Part shown: positions 17,978 through 26,749 of the stretch, one piece after another | Position numbering within the stretch: the first letter of the stretch is position 1 | Layout: every line of letters begins with the position of its first letter | DNA from: Acidisphaera sp. S103 | GTDB lineage: Bacteria; Pseudomonadota; Alphaproteobacteria; Acetobacterales; Acetobacteraceae | Assembly (NCBI RefSeq): GCF_009765975.1 | Contig: NZ_LMUJ01000072.1 | Coordinates: 11,838 to 75,837 of the forward strand | Direction: 5' to 3' | DNA: 64,000 bases | Notes under the pieces: generated by a model | Databases searched by the model: none | Told to the model about the DNA's origin: nothing | The model's input: only the letters and a program-made list of their open reading frames with translations | Program-made: the position numbers and the translations under genes

Positions 17978-18748
17978 TCAGGCCGCCAATGCGGGAACAG
18001 CACCCATGTCACGCAGAATCCGCTGGCGGATCTCGGTGAAGCGTGGGGAGGCGCGGTCGCGCGGTCGGGGCAGATCCAATGCAATCTCCTGCGTGATCCG
18101 CCCCGGATGGGGCTGCATCACCAGGACACGGTCGCTTAGATAGACTGCTTCCTCCACGTCGTGGGTCACCAGGATCATCGTCACGCGACGAGCCTGCCAG
18201 ATGCGTAGCAGTTCGTCCTGCAACCTGATCCGGGTCAACGCATCCAGCGCACCGAGCGGTTCGTCCAGCAACAGGATTTCGGGCTCACTGACCAGTCCAC
18301 GGGCGATCGCTGCGCGCTGCGCCATGCCGCCAGACAATTGGTAGGGGTAGGCCTGTTCGAACCCGGCCAAGCCAACCAGTTCGATATGCCGGTGGACCGC
18401 ATCCTGCTTGCGTTGCCGCGGCCAATTCATATTCTCAAGGCTTAGCCCGATGTTTTCCGACAGCGTCAACCACGGCAACAGCCGGTGATCCTGGAACACG
18501 ATGCCCCGGCGCAGGCTGGTACCCTGGATCGGTTCACCATCCAACAGGATCCGGCCGCGGAACGCAGCATCCAGTCCAACGATCAGTCGCAACAAGGTGG
18601 ACTTGCCGCATCCGCTGGCGCCGACCAGACTGATGAAACTACCGGGCTCGACGTCCAGGTTGATGTCGTGCAGCACGTCGAGGGTGCGGCCTTTCACTTG
18701 ATACTGCTTGCCGACATGGCGCAGGCGGAGACTCCCCTGTTCCATCAT
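17978..18748 (-). CDS. SsuB/TauB-like ABC transporter ATPase
   Basis: A 256-residue ABC ATPase with Walker A GASGCGKST, signature LSGGMAQRAAIARGL and Walker B LLLDEPLGALDALTR, typical of the nitrate/sulfonate/taurine group. It follows the permease gene by one base, and the propeller gene follows it by one base, so all are one transcript starting at 20644. Confidence 0.9.
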   Translation of the reverse strand: MMEQGSLRLRHVGKQYQVKGRTLDVLHDINLDVEPGSFISLVGASGCGKSTLLRLIVGLDAAFRGRILLDGEPIQGTSLRRGIVFQDHRLLPWLTLSENIGLSLENMNWPRQRKQDAVHRHIELVGLAGFEQAYPYQLSGGMAQRAAIARGLVSEPEILLLDEPLGALDALTRIRLQDELLRIWQARRVTMILVTHDVEEAVYLSDRVLVMQPHPGRITQEIALDLPRPRDRASPRFTEIRQRILRDMGAVPALAA

Positions 18749-18749
18749 G

Positions 18750-19577
18750 TCAGTTGCCCTCGAAACCTTGTTTCCAGCGGAGCAGGTGACGCTCCAGAAG
18801 CAATACGCCGCGGTCGATCGTGAAGCCGACGACGCCGATGATAACCATGCACACCAGCAACTGATCGGTCAGCAGCAATGCCTGAGCGCGGAAGATCAGG
18901 TAGCCGATGCCCTGCATGCCGCTGAGGCCCTCGGCCACCACGACCATTGCCCAGGCCAGGCCGGCACCATACCGGACCCCGACCAGGATGCTGGGCGTCG
19001 CGGCGGGGATAATGATGCGCCGGATGAACTGCCAGCGCCGCAGCGTCAGGACGCGCGAGAGGTCGATGTAGTCCTTCGGCACGCCGCGGATACCTTGCAA
19101 TGTGTTGAGGAACACCGGGAAAAACACGACTTTGGTGATGATGACGACTTTCGCCAGCGGCCCGATGCCGAGCCATAGGACGATCAGTGGCAGCCAGGCG
19201 ATGGCCGGAATTTGGCGGACGCCATCCAATGTGGGCCCCAGGATGCGCTGGATCGCGCGTGACAGGCCTGCGGCAGCACCGAGAAGGATTCCCAGGCCGG
19301 CGCCGTAGATAAAGCCCTGAAGCACGATCTCAATACTTGCCAGGAAATCGAGCAGGAAATCCTGTTGGGTCAACATCGTGAAGAAGGCGACCACCGTCTT
19401 TTCCGGTGTCGGCAGGAACACCGGTTTGACCCATCGCAGATGGGAGGCGAGTTCCCACAGACTTAGAATGGCGAGAGGCAGAAGCGCGCCGACCGAGATT
19501 GGCAGGCCCGCCTTGTCCACGGACGGCGGGGCGTCGGCCGGCAGCGCGGCAACGGTCAGGCTGATCGAGCCGTCCAT
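18750..19577 (-). CDS. SsuC/TauC-like ABC transporter permease
   Basis: A 275-residue inner-membrane permease with six predicted membrane segments. The family loop reads DLSRVLTLRRWQFIRRIIIP, followed by ATPSILVGVRYGAGLAWAMVV, close to SsuC/TauC proteins. It sits between the binding-protein gene (8 bases upstream) and the ATPase gene (1 base downstream). Confidence 0.9.
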   Translation of the reverse strand: MDGSISLTVAALPADAPPSVDKAGLPISVGALLPLAILSLWELASHLRWVKPVFLPTPEKTVVAFFTMLTQQDFLLDFLASIEIVLQGFIYGAGLGILLGAAAGLSRAIQRILGPTLDGVRQIPAIAWLPLIVLWLGIGPLAKVVIITKVVFFPVFLNTLQGIRGVPKDYIDLSRVLTLRRWQFIRRIIIPAATPSILVGVRYGAGLAWAMVVVAEGLSGMQGIGYLIFRAQALLLTDQLLVCMVIIGVVGFTIDRGVLLLERHLLRWKQGFEGN

Positions 19578-19585
19578 GTGCGCTC

Positions 19586-20644
19586 TCAGTAAACGCTATA
19601 TTCGCCGCCCCGGAAGAAGCGCCGGTCGACAAAGGTCTCGAGCTGCGCATCCGTCAGGTGATGGTCCGCCAGGATTTCATCGCCATGTGCAAGGTACCAG
19701 GCCTGGAAGCCTTTGACCGCGGCAACGGCGGCCGGGGCTGACGGCTCACCATTGATGAAGCTGAACGAAGACGGGTCGGTCAGGGTGAAGCGCGCGATGT
19801 CAATCGGCAGACGGCGGCCCTTGGCGACAAGTTCGACAGCTTCTTCCTGATTCTCTCGAGCCCAGGCAATGGTTCGTTCCCGCGCCTGCAGAAAGGCCTG
19901 GATCGCGCGCGGATGCTGTTCGGCGAACTCTCGCATCGCGAAATACGATACGCGTCCGGCGTCGTTGACATAGACCCCGTTGTCCGGGCTGTGCCCGATC
20001 GCCTTGACCTGACCGGATGTCCACAGCGCAGCGTTGTCCGCAGTGCCGATATGGGTGGCGGTCGCCTCGATCCGGCCACTTAACAGTGCGTTGGTCGTGG
20101 CGACGGTATTCATGATGTTGGTGAAACGGACGGCGCCCGGTTGCTTCGGCGTATCCAGGGGCACACCGGCGTCGTCCAGTATCTCGGTCGGAGAGGTCCA
20201 GCCGCAACTGACCCTGCTGGAGCCGAGAGTCTTGCCCTTCAGGTCCGCCACCGTTTGGATCGGCGAGTCCGCCAGCGCCAGGACAGGGGTCCGAGCTGGC
20301 GAGGACCGGGTCGAGAGCCATACGATGGAAGCATCGATGCCGTTGGCCTTATGGATGGTCGCCGGATACATCATGCGCTGCGCCAACGCGAGGCCGCCAC
20401 GATCCAGCAGCGCCGCCTCGGAGCCTGAAAGCTGGGTGGTGCCGGGATCGACCAACCGGACGTCGGTCGTGCCGATCCGCGCGTAGGCCTCCTGCAGGAA
20501 ACCCTTTGCGTAGGCAACGACAGTCCAGTCCTCGATCGGCAGATTGATTGAAGGCAATGGTTCTTCGCTATGCGCCGATTGCCTGATGAATCCCAGCATG
20601 AGTGCGAACGCAATCATGAGGTACACTGGCTTTTTCCACGGCAT
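19586..20644 (-). CDS. Nitrate/sulfonate-type ABC substrate-binding protein
   Basis: About 352 residues with an export signal (MPWKKPVYLMIAFALMLGF) cut near the AHSEEP region. The mature part shows LPIEDWTVVAYAKGFLQEAY, VADLKGKTLGSSRVSCGWTS and NALLSGRIEATATHIG, as in SsuA/TauA-like proteins. The ATG at 20644 is chosen because GGAGAAG lies upstream at normal spacing; an ATG eight codons earlier has none. It is the first gene of the permease/ATPase/propeller operon. Ligand probably a sulfonate or other organosulfur compound, inferred from context. Confidence 0.85.
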   Translation of the reverse strand: MPWKKPVYLMIAFALMLGFIRQSAHSEEPLPSINLPIEDWTVVAYAKGFLQEAYARIGTTDVRLVDPGTTQLSGSEAALLDRGGLALAQRMMYPATIHKANGIDASIVWLSTRSSPARTPVLALADSPIQTVADLKGKTLGSSRVSCGWTSPTEILDDAGVPLDTPKQPGAVRFTNIMNTVATTNALLSGRIEATATHIGTADNAALWTSGQVKAIGHSPDNGVYVNDAGRVSYFAMREFAEQHPRAIQAFLQARERTIAWARENQEEAVELVAKGRRLPIDIARFTLTDPSSFSFINGEPSAPAAVAAVKGFQAWYLAHGDEILADHHLTDAQLETFVDRRFFRGGEYSVY

Positions 20645-20829
20645 CGGCTTCTCCAAACACTGTTTCATTAAACCACGTTCAATAAACGCTATTACTATGG
20701 TCGTTATATACGAGTCAATTACGTGTTGTAGTTTTCAAGCGTAATATTGAAGTGGAGTTAGGCATCTCGATGCGGTTGTCTATCGCGCACCCAGGATGGT
20801 GTCCGGCAGCAACTTCTTCAACGTTTTCG
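20645..20829. promoter_or_regulatory. Short intergenic region between leftward operons
   Basis: An AT-rich stretch (about 20660-20760) upstream of the binding-protein gene at 20644 is the likely promoter region. No gene is seen, and no repeat matching the operator-like sites at 4045 or 26661 is obvious. Confidence 0.35.
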
Positions 20830-21039
20830 TCACGAAGACTTAGACCGGGATTCGAACCAATCGCAGCCCGACCGGTTCGACAGGTACACATCGTGCACGG
20901 CGCATAGGCCATCGCCATCACGGACAGAGGAAAATCCGGACCCCATGATCGCGAAGCCCGGAAACACCGCCTCCAGTTTCGCACTGTCGTTGTCGAAGTG
21001 ACGGCATGTGCCGCATCGTCCTGGCAAAACCCGTGTCAT
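20830..21039 (-). CDS. Small Cys-rich protein, putative metal binding
   Basis: A 69-residue protein starting MTRVLPGRCGTCRHFDND. Its ATG overlaps the stop of the YeiH-type transporter gene as ATGA. C9 and C12 form a CxxC pair, and C46, H49 and C59 lie in DGLCAVHDVYLSNRSGCDWF, a spacing that suggests a small zinc or iron-sulfur site. The pattern CGTCRHF...GLCxxHDxYL...SC resembles small uncharacterised proteins of proteobacteria that I recognise only loosely. Translational coupling suggests it works with the transporter. Confidence 0.65.
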   Translation of the reverse strand: MTRVLPGRCGTCRHFDNDSAKLEAVFPGFAIMGSGFSSVRDGDGLCAVHDVYLSNRSGCDWFESRSKSS

Positions 21040-22421
21040 TGCGCCAGGGATGCCCAATAGTGGCCAAATACCAACGCCGACAGCACGAATCCAAGCGCCA
21101 CATTCACGACAACGCCGGCAGAGAAAGCAATGAATGGCTTACCGCCGGCGGGCGCGAATTCGCGCAGCCGCGTGGTCAATCCGATGCTGAGAAAGCAGAA
21201 TGTGAAAGCCCAGACCCGCAACGATGTGATCGGCGCAATCAGTCCAGGCCGAATAATCGTATTGTAGTCGGCGAACGTGACATTGCGCACGGCCAGGGTG
21301 ATCAGCAGCGACGCGACAAGAAACCCAACTACGAATTTCGGGAAACGCCACCAGATCTGGCCGATATCGACGCCGCCTCCGATCTCAGCAACCTCCCACC
21401 GTGTGACGGCGATGACCGACAGAACCAATGCCCAGACACCAATCCATACGTCGCGGCCGACGACCTTGATCAACGTGTAGGACCATACGGCCTGCTCCGG
21501 CGTTCCCGCGACAGCGCCGGTCGAAGCGAAGCCGCCATAGGTTTGCGCCGCCGCGAATCCGGCCGCGTCGGCGAACTCCGAGGTTCCGATCCAGGCACCG
21601 CCAACGCCTGCAGGCAATGACAGAAAGCGAGATACCAACGGCAACACCAGGATCATGATGATCGCCCAGAGGACGACCAGGGTTATGGCGATCGGCGGAT
21701 ACTCTTTCTTCGCGCGCACAGCCCCGGCGATGGCGATCGCGGCCGAAACGCCGCAGACTGCTCCGCCTGCCCCGAGCGTGGCGGCAAGCCGCTTGTCCAG
21801 TCCGAGGTATTGCGCGGTGAAGAAGATCACCAGGAAGGTTACGATAGAGACGATCGATGCCTGCAGGATCGCCACCGGTCCCGCCCAGACGATCAGAGTA
21901 AATGGCAGCGTCGCACCCAGCAGCACGATCCCTAGCTTGACGTAGAATTCGACCCGGAATCCGGCATCGAGCCAACGCGGCAGGCCGATCACGTTGGAAA
22001 TGATCAATCCGCCGACAAGGGCGATCAGCGGCGGCTCCAGATTATAGAAGATCGCCCGATCCCATGCGCCCGCCGCGATCACCATGACCGAAAGCACGTA
22101 AACCAGAACGAACCCCAATACGAAATGACGAACCGAATAGCCGATCGCGGACGCAGCGATGCTGAACAGGCCGAGGAAAACACCGAATTGCACCAGGTAG
22201 CGGACAGCGTTTGCCTCGAAATGCCCGAATAGCTGAGGAAACGTGGACCATTTCGGTGGAGAGACCGCCAGCCAGGCGATGCTGGAGCCGTTCACGAACA
22301 AAGCGTAGGCCACCAGCGAAGCGCCCAGACCCAGCCACACAGCCCACCAGTCTTCCTTCCGCCACAGTTCGGTCCAGCCGGCACTACTGCTTTGTGTGAC
22401 TGTCGACTGCTGCACGCTCAT
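21036..22421 (-). CDS. YeiH/UPF0324-type putative sulfate or sulfite exporter
   Basis: A 461-residue membrane protein with about ten or more hydrophobic segments, of the YeiH (Cons_hypoth698) family often annotated as sulfate exporters. Characteristic stretches are VKLGIVLLGATLPFTLIVWA, ATLGAGGAVCGVSAAIAIAG and WIGTSEFADAAGFAAAQTYG. It is longer than a typical YeiH (about 340-350) because of an N-terminal extension with two or three extra membrane segments. It lies in an ATGA-overlapping operon with an SsuA-like binding protein and the Cys-rich protein. Export of sulfite from C-S cleavage is a reasonable inference. Confidence 0.82.
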   Translation of the reverse strand: MSVQQSTVTQSSSAGWTELWRKEDWWAVWLGLGASLVAYALFVNGSSIAWLAVSPPKWSTFPQLFGHFEANAVRYLVQFGVFLGLFSIAASAIGYSVRHFVLGFVLVYVLSVMVIAAGAWDRAIFYNLEPPLIALVGGLIISNVIGLPRWLDAGFRVEFYVKLGIVLLGATLPFTLIVWAGPVAILQASIVSIVTFLVIFFTAQYLGLDKRLAATLGAGGAVCGVSAAIAIAGAVRAKKEYPPIAITLVVLWAIIMILVLPLVSRFLSLPAGVGGAWIGTSEFADAAGFAAAQTYGGFASTGAVAGTPEQAVWSYTLIKVVGRDVWIGVWALVLSVIAVTRWEVAEIGGGVDIGQIWWRFPKFVVGFLVASLLITLAVRNVTFADYNTIIRPGLIAPITSLRVWAFTFCFLSIGLTTRLREFAPAGGKPFIAFSAGVVVNVALGFVLSALVFGHYWASLAQ

Positions 22422-23512
22422 GCCAGGACATCCTTGTAAATCCGGCTGGCGAACCGTACGGGATCGGTGGATGGCTTCAGGACGCCGATCAGTTTCATAT
22501 CGGTGATATAGACGGCCAACTCATCCTTCAGAATGGGCGTGGAAGGATGGTGATGATGGGTATGCTGCCGTAACATGTCCGCCAGATCGGCCGCCGGCAC
22601 GGGCGAATACTGGGCGAACACGGTCCCGGCGTCCAAGGGGTCGTTGGCGACATGCTCCGCGGCTTCCAGGATTGCCTGGGTGATGGCGGCAGCGGTCGCA
22701 CGTTCGTTTTCGATCAGGGTGTTGCGAATTCCCAGCACACAGCACGACAGCGTCCGATAGGGCCCATCCAGATTGGTATTGATCGTGATCAGTTCACCGT
22801 TGCTGCGCTTTTCAACAATGTTGACGTTGGGATCAGCGTCGGCGATGGCGTCGATCTCGCCTTTCTGAATGGCCAGACCGAGCACCTCACCGGGATAGGC
22901 GCGCCATTGCACATCGGAATTCGGATCGATTCCCAATTTCGTAAGTTGGATGGCATAGAAGTTCTTTGCGGCGCTGATCATGCTGGTGGTGCCGATGGTT
23001 TTCCCGCGTAGCTGGGACAATTCCTTGATCCCGGATTTCACCGGGGCCAGCAGATGAATGCATCCACCGTGGACACCTGTCGTGAAGCTGACTTGCAAAC
23101 CCTGCTCCAGCGGCTTCAGCCACTGGAGAGCGAAACTGACACCGGCATCGGTTTTCCCGGTGGCGATCGATTCCAGGATTTGGTCCTGCGCGCCGCTGAA
23201 GTTCACGATCTCCACATCCAGGCCGTGCTTATCGAAATATCCGCGATGCAAGGCCACCGGAACTGAACTGGTGCAGACACCAGTGCCGCTCCAGGCGAAA
23301 CGGATCGGCTTCCGGGGTGAAAGGATTACGGGTGCGGCCAGCGGCGGCGCCACTGTATCGGCCACGTGGCAAATCGGCGCCGTATCGATCAGGGCGCCAC
23401 CACCGACACGAGACGCGCCGAACGCTCGGGTGGCTGCATACCCGAACGGCGCCGTAGCACCTATACCAAGCGCGGACCGCACGAGTGTCCGCCGATGCAG
23501 GGGAAGTGTCAT
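22418..23512 (-). CDS. SsuA-like substrate-binding protein without local permease
   Basis: A 364-residue binding protein. The N-terminus MTLPLHRRTLVRSALGIG is a twin-arginine-like signal. The mature part has RFAWSGTGVCTSSVPVALHR, LDVEIVNFSGAQDQ, LSQLRGKTIGTTSMISAAK and IQKGEIDAIADADPNV, typical of NMT1/SsuA proteins. It lies between the ferredoxin gene (15 bases upstream) and the YeiH-type gene (ATGA overlap). No permease or ATPase is in this operon, so it either shares a transporter encoded nearby or delivers its ligand to the operon's own membrane protein. Confidence 0.85.
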   Translation of the reverse strand: MTLPLHRRTLVRSALGIGATAPFGYAATRAFGASRVGGGALIDTAPICHVADTVAPPLAAPVILSPRKPIRFAWSGTGVCTSSVPVALHRGYFDKHGLDVEIVNFSGAQDQILESIATGKTDAGVSFALQWLKPLEQGLQVSFTTGVHGGCIHLLAPVKSGIKELSQLRGKTIGTTSMISAAKNFYAIQLTKLGIDPNSDVQWRAYPGEVLGLAIQKGEIDAIADADPNVNIVEKRSNGELITINTNLDGPYRTLSCCVLGIRNTLIENERATAAAITQAILEAAEHVANDPLDAGTVFAQYSPVPAADLADMLRQHTHHHHPSTPILKDELAVYITDMKLIGVLKPSTDPVRFASRIYKDVLA

Positions 23513-23527
23513 TGCGATTCTCCTTGT

Positions 23528-23848
23528 TCAGGCGGGGGGAAGAAGCTGATAGCTTCGATCGTTGCCGCGAAGATGACGCGCCGGCTTGCTCCAGCCGATC
23601 GCCCTGCGGTAGCTGCCCAGAACATCGGCAAGGGCGTGTTCATCAACCGGTTCGATACCCGTGGTATGGGGCGAAACGTATAGCGCATCCTCCGGACAGT
23701 AGAGTTCGCACATGAAACATGTCTGGCAGTCATTCTGACGGGCGACCACGGGGGCGGCGCCGGCGACGCGATCGAACACATTCATCGGACACACCTGGAC
23801 GCAGATATTGCATTCGGTGCAGCGTTCGGTGCTGACGAGTTCGATCAT
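23528..23848 (-). CDS. AprB-like 2[4Fe-4S] ferredoxin subunit
   Basis: A 106-residue ferredoxin with two CxxCxxCxxxCP clusters: C10, C13, C16, C20 in CTECNICVQVCP and C41, C44, C47, C51 in CQTCFMCELYCP. The ATG at 23848 overlaps the flavoprotein stop as ATGA, so the two are co-translated and probably form a complex in which the ferredoxin passes electrons to or from FAD. This arrangement resembles AprA-AprB of adenylylsulfate reductase, but it is shorter than AprB and no other dissimilatory sulfur gene is present. Confidence 0.82.
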   Translation of the reverse strand: MIELVSTERCTECNICVQVCPMNVFDRVAGAAPVVARQNDCQTCFMCELYCPEDALYVSPHTTGIEPVDEHALADVLGSYRRAIGWSKPARHLRGNDRSYQLLPPA

Positions 23849-25428
23849 GCGGCAAGCCCCTGTTCCGCCCGCTCGACCGGCGGCAACGGCCGCACCCACA
23901 CCTTATCCAATCCACCGCTGGCAAAGGCATGACGCTGAGTTGGGTCGGTCCCGGTATGATCCAGCCGCCGATGCATGCCGCGCGTTTCCGAACGCGCCAG
24001 GGCACTGCGATACATCCATCGCGCCGTTGCCAGCATTGCCACGGCTTCCCGCGCTTTCGAAGCCTCGGAGCGGGCAGCAGGCGACGCGCGACGCGCTTCA
24101 TGCCAGTGATCATCCAGCACGGTCAGGGCTTTTTCCAGCCGGTCACCGGTTCGGAAATAGTTGGTTTCGTACGGAAACACCTGGCTTTGCACCACGCGAA
24201 CAAGCGCCTGCGGGTCCATCGCGAAGCCGCCACCCCCAACCAGCGCCGCCCCGCCGCTACGATGCACCGCGCGGCGCGTCACCGGCCCGCTGGCACGCGC
24301 ATGGTCCGCCGCCCCGCGTCCAGCCCAATGACCGGACGACATTGCCCAGGCAGCGTTGTGGCTTCCGCCCCCGGTGAACCCGCCGCAGATCAGCTCGCGG
24401 GTCGCCGCATCGCCGGCCGCGTAGAGGCCAGGGACCGAGGTGGCGCAGCTCTCGTCGATGATGCGCAGGCCGCCGGTGCCACGAACCGTCCCCTCAAGCC
24501 GCAGGGTCACCGGAAAGCGCTGGGTGAAAGGATCGATACCAGCCCTATCGAATGGCAGGAAGAAATTGGGCTGGGCGACACGCATGGTCGCCTGTGTCGC
24601 ACCGTCGGCCTTGTCGATCTGGGCATAGACCGCTCCGCGTTGCAGCCATCGCGCAATCACCGACCGGCCGCCTTTCGACGAAGCCCCCGGAATGGCGGCG
24701 CCAGAGGGCGCGGTGAACGTCGCCCAATTGTAAAACAACGTTTTGGTCACGGATGCGAAAGCCGGTGCAATAGCGTAGGCGTTGGAAAACTCCATTCCGG
24801 AGAATTCCGCGCCTACTTCAGCCGCCATCAGATAGCCATCGCCGGTCAAGACGTTACAACCGAGACCATTGCTGAGGAACGCACAACCGCCGGTCGCGAT
24901 CACCACCGCCTTCGCCCTGCCGGTCCAGGCCGCATCCTTCTGACGGTAGACACCGGCCGCACCGGCAACCGCCCCGTGTTCATCCACCAACAATTCCAGC
25001 GCCGGTGCCTGATCCATGATACGCACCCCGGCGCCTTTGACCCGACGGCGCATCAACCGCATATACTCGGGTCCTTGCAATGAATTGCGGCGTGGCGCGC
25101 CGTCCTGGTCCAACGGAAATGGATAGCCCCATGCAGCGATTTCGTTGACGCCATGCCACGTGCGATCCAAGACCCGCGCCATCCAGGCAGGATCGGCGAG
25201 GTGACCACCCAGAGTGTCGCGACTGTCCATGGCGGCCTGACGCTTCGCGGGATCGGGCGGCACATACCAGACGCCGGTTCCGGCCGCTGCTGTCGCCCCG
25301 GAACTGCCACAGAAACCTTTATCGGCCAACACCACGCGCGCGCCACCGGATGCCGCGGTCAAGGCGGCCCAGGTTCCGGCAGGACCGCCGCCGAGAACAA
25401 GCACGTCGGTATCGAAGTCGCCGGCCAT
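23845..25428 (-). CDS. AprA/fumarate-reductase-like FAD flavoprotein
   Basis: A 527-residue flavoprotein. The FAD dinucleotide motif is VLVLGGGPAGTWAALTAA near residue 9. Other family regions are CGSSGATAAAGTGVWYVPP, AVVIATGGCAFLSNGLGCN and the C-terminal FAD-side GLYAAGDAATRELICGGFTG. The tail has the helical AprA/SdhA-type domain. AAGGA lies 8 bases before the ATG. The typical fumarate-reductase catalytic HRLGxNSL stretch is replaced by GGGSHNAAWAMSSG, closer to AprA-like proteins. With the ferredoxin, the SsuA-like protein and the exporter it suggests a redox step on a sulfur oxyanion or organosulfur substrate; this is inference. Confidence 0.8.
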   Translation of the reverse strand: MAGDFDTDVLVLGGGPAGTWAALTAASGGARVVLADKGFCGSSGATAAAGTGVWYVPPDPAKRQAAMDSRDTLGGHLADPAWMARVLDRTWHGVNEIAAWGYPFPLDQDGAPRRNSLQGPEYMRLMRRRVKGAGVRIMDQAPALELLVDEHGAVAGAAGVYRQKDAAWTGRAKAVVIATGGCAFLSNGLGCNVLTGDGYLMAAEVGAEFSGMEFSNAYAIAPAFASVTKTLFYNWATFTAPSGAAIPGASSKGGRSVIARWLQRGAVYAQIDKADGATQATMRVAQPNFFLPFDRAGIDPFTQRFPVTLRLEGTVRGTGGLRIIDESCATSVPGLYAAGDAATRELICGGFTGGGSHNAAWAMSSGHWAGRGAADHARASGPVTRRAVHRSGGAALVGGGGFAMDPQALVRVVQSQVFPYETNYFRTGDRLEKALTVLDDHWHEARRASPAARSEASKAREAVAMLATARWMYRSALARSETRGMHRRLDHTGTDPTQRHAFASGGLDKVWVRPLPPVERAEQGLAA

Positions 25429-25632
25429 ATTGAATTCCTTCGGGAAAGGTTCGTCTCCGAGCCGAAGCCGAGGCGCACGCGATCAGTCGTCGAGTTCGCT
25501 TCCTCCGCCGGGGATCAGGCGGTGCCTTACGCTCCAGCGCGTCGACCACCAGGTCCCCGAGCATTTTGCCGCCGATCGTCGGCCCATCCTCATCAAGCAT
25601 TCCCGGCGAGGTCTGGATTGCCGCTTTTCGCG
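25429..25632. other. Intergenic region, no recognised gene
   Basis: About 200 bases between the tauD-like gene and the flavoprotein gene. A minus-strand open frame here (containing EDGPTIGGKMLGDLVVDALE) reads more like protein than random sequence and could be a gene relic, but I do not recognise it. Confidence 0.3.
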
Positions 25633-26607
25633 TCAGGAAATCGTGTTGAATAGCTCGCCCACCAATGGACGCGCAACGAAACCATCCGGGCCGATCGACA
25701 GATCACCGCCGACTGTGGTGCGATGGACGATCCGCTGCTCTTTCAGATGCGGCCCATCGACTGGTCCGAAATGGCTCGTCGAACGATTGTCCCACACCGC
25801 AATGGAACCGGGCGCCCAGCGGAAGCGCACCTGGTAGTCTGCATGCCCGCTGAGTTCCTCGTTGAGATAATCCAGTAGCGCGGCGCTTTCACTGGGCTGC
25901 AATCCGTCGATCGCCTTGATGAAGCCGGTGCTAAGGAACAGCGCCTTGCGGCCAGTTTCGGGGTGAATCCTGACCAACGGATGCAACGATGCAAACGGCC
26001 CGGGCGCTCGGCCATCATAACGCGGCGGCCGAGGCAATCCGTTCGCGGCATCATCACGCACGTGGATCGCGTGCAGCCCATCGAGGAAGCCCTTCAGCGG
26101 CGTCGACAGGCCGTCATACAGCGCCTCCAGATCCGCCCACACCGTATCGCCGCCATACGATGGGATTTCGACGCCACGTAGAATGGTGATCGCGGCGGGA
26201 TTGGCGACAAAGGTGATATCAGTGTGCCACCCCCTGCCCTTCCGCGAGCGGGATACCGGCCGCAACGGATGGTCCGCGTCCAGGCGGAACGTCGGATATT
26301 CCTGGATCCCGCCGAACAGCTTGTTGACCTTGATCTCGGGGCGTTCTTCCAGACCGTTGGTGACGGGATGCGCGGGCGTGACCGCACCAAAATAACGCGT
26401 GAAACGAATCTGCTGGTCGTCGTCGATCGACTGGTCACGAAAAAACAGGACCTTGTACTTCAGCAGCGCCTGCCGCAAACGCGAGACGGTTTCTGCATCG
26501 AGTTCGTGGCGCAGGTCAATGCCGCTTACATCGGCGCCGATTAGCGCCGTCGTGGGATGGAATCGCAAATCCGAAGTCACGGCTGGCCGGTCCAACGTTA
26601 ACGACAT
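25633..26607 (-). CDS. TauD/TfdA-family Fe(II)/2-oxoglutarate dioxygenase
   Basis: A 324-residue dioxygenase. The iron-binding HxD is in GWHTDITFVANP and the distal histidine in TSHFGPV or QRIVHRTTVGGD. The N-terminal HPTTALIGADVSGIDLRHEL and the FRDQSIDDDQQIRFTRYFG stretch are typical of TauD, which releases sulfite from taurine. The ATG at 26607 is preferred because AGGAGGAA lies directly upstream; an earlier in-frame start has no such site. It heads the leftward operon region with the flavoprotein-ferredoxin genes and is divergent from the monooxygenase at 26878. Substrate probably a sulfonate or sulfate ester. Confidence 0.87.
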   Translation of the reverse strand: MSLTLDRPAVTSDLRFHPTTALIGADVSGIDLRHELDAETVSRLRQALLKYKVLFFRDQSIDDDQQIRFTRYFGAVTPAHPVTNGLEERPEIKVNKLFGGIQEYPTFRLDADHPLRPVSRSRKGRGWHTDITFVANPAAITILRGVEIPSYGGDTVWADLEALYDGLSTPLKGFLDGLHAIHVRDDAANGLPRPPRYDGRAPGPFASLHPLVRIHPETGRKALFLSTGFIKAIDGLQPSESAALLDYLNEELSGHADYQVRFRWAPGSIAVWDNRSTSHFGPVDGPHLKEQRIVHRTTVGGDLSIGPDGFVARPLVGELFNTIS

Positions 26608-26660
26608 GTCTTCCTCCTCAGAGTGTGGAGATACATTACGCACGTCTTAGACGCTAATCA

Positions 26661-26693
26661 ACATTAAACACGCTTTTTTTGCGTGTTAAATGT
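26661..26693. promoter_or_regulatory. Near-perfect 13-bp inverted repeat, operator candidate
   Basis: ACATTAAACACGC (26661-26673) and GCGTGTTAAATGT (26681-26693) are complementary with one mismatch around a 7-T spacer. It lies between the tauD-like gene and the rightward monooxygenase operon, where a shared regulator would bind. It could also form a hairpin. The right arm's GCGTGTTAA recurs at 4056 in the other divergent promoter region. Confidence 0.5.
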
Positions 26694-26749
26694 GTTCAAC
26701 GAAAATTCCAGATGATATGATGCCTCGGCACGAACCATGGGGTATTGCC

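Noticed and set aside
20715-20984. An 89-codon frame overlapping the small Cys-rich gene
   Set aside because: Only the frame at 20830-21039 has regularly spaced cysteines and an ATGA coupling to the transporter.
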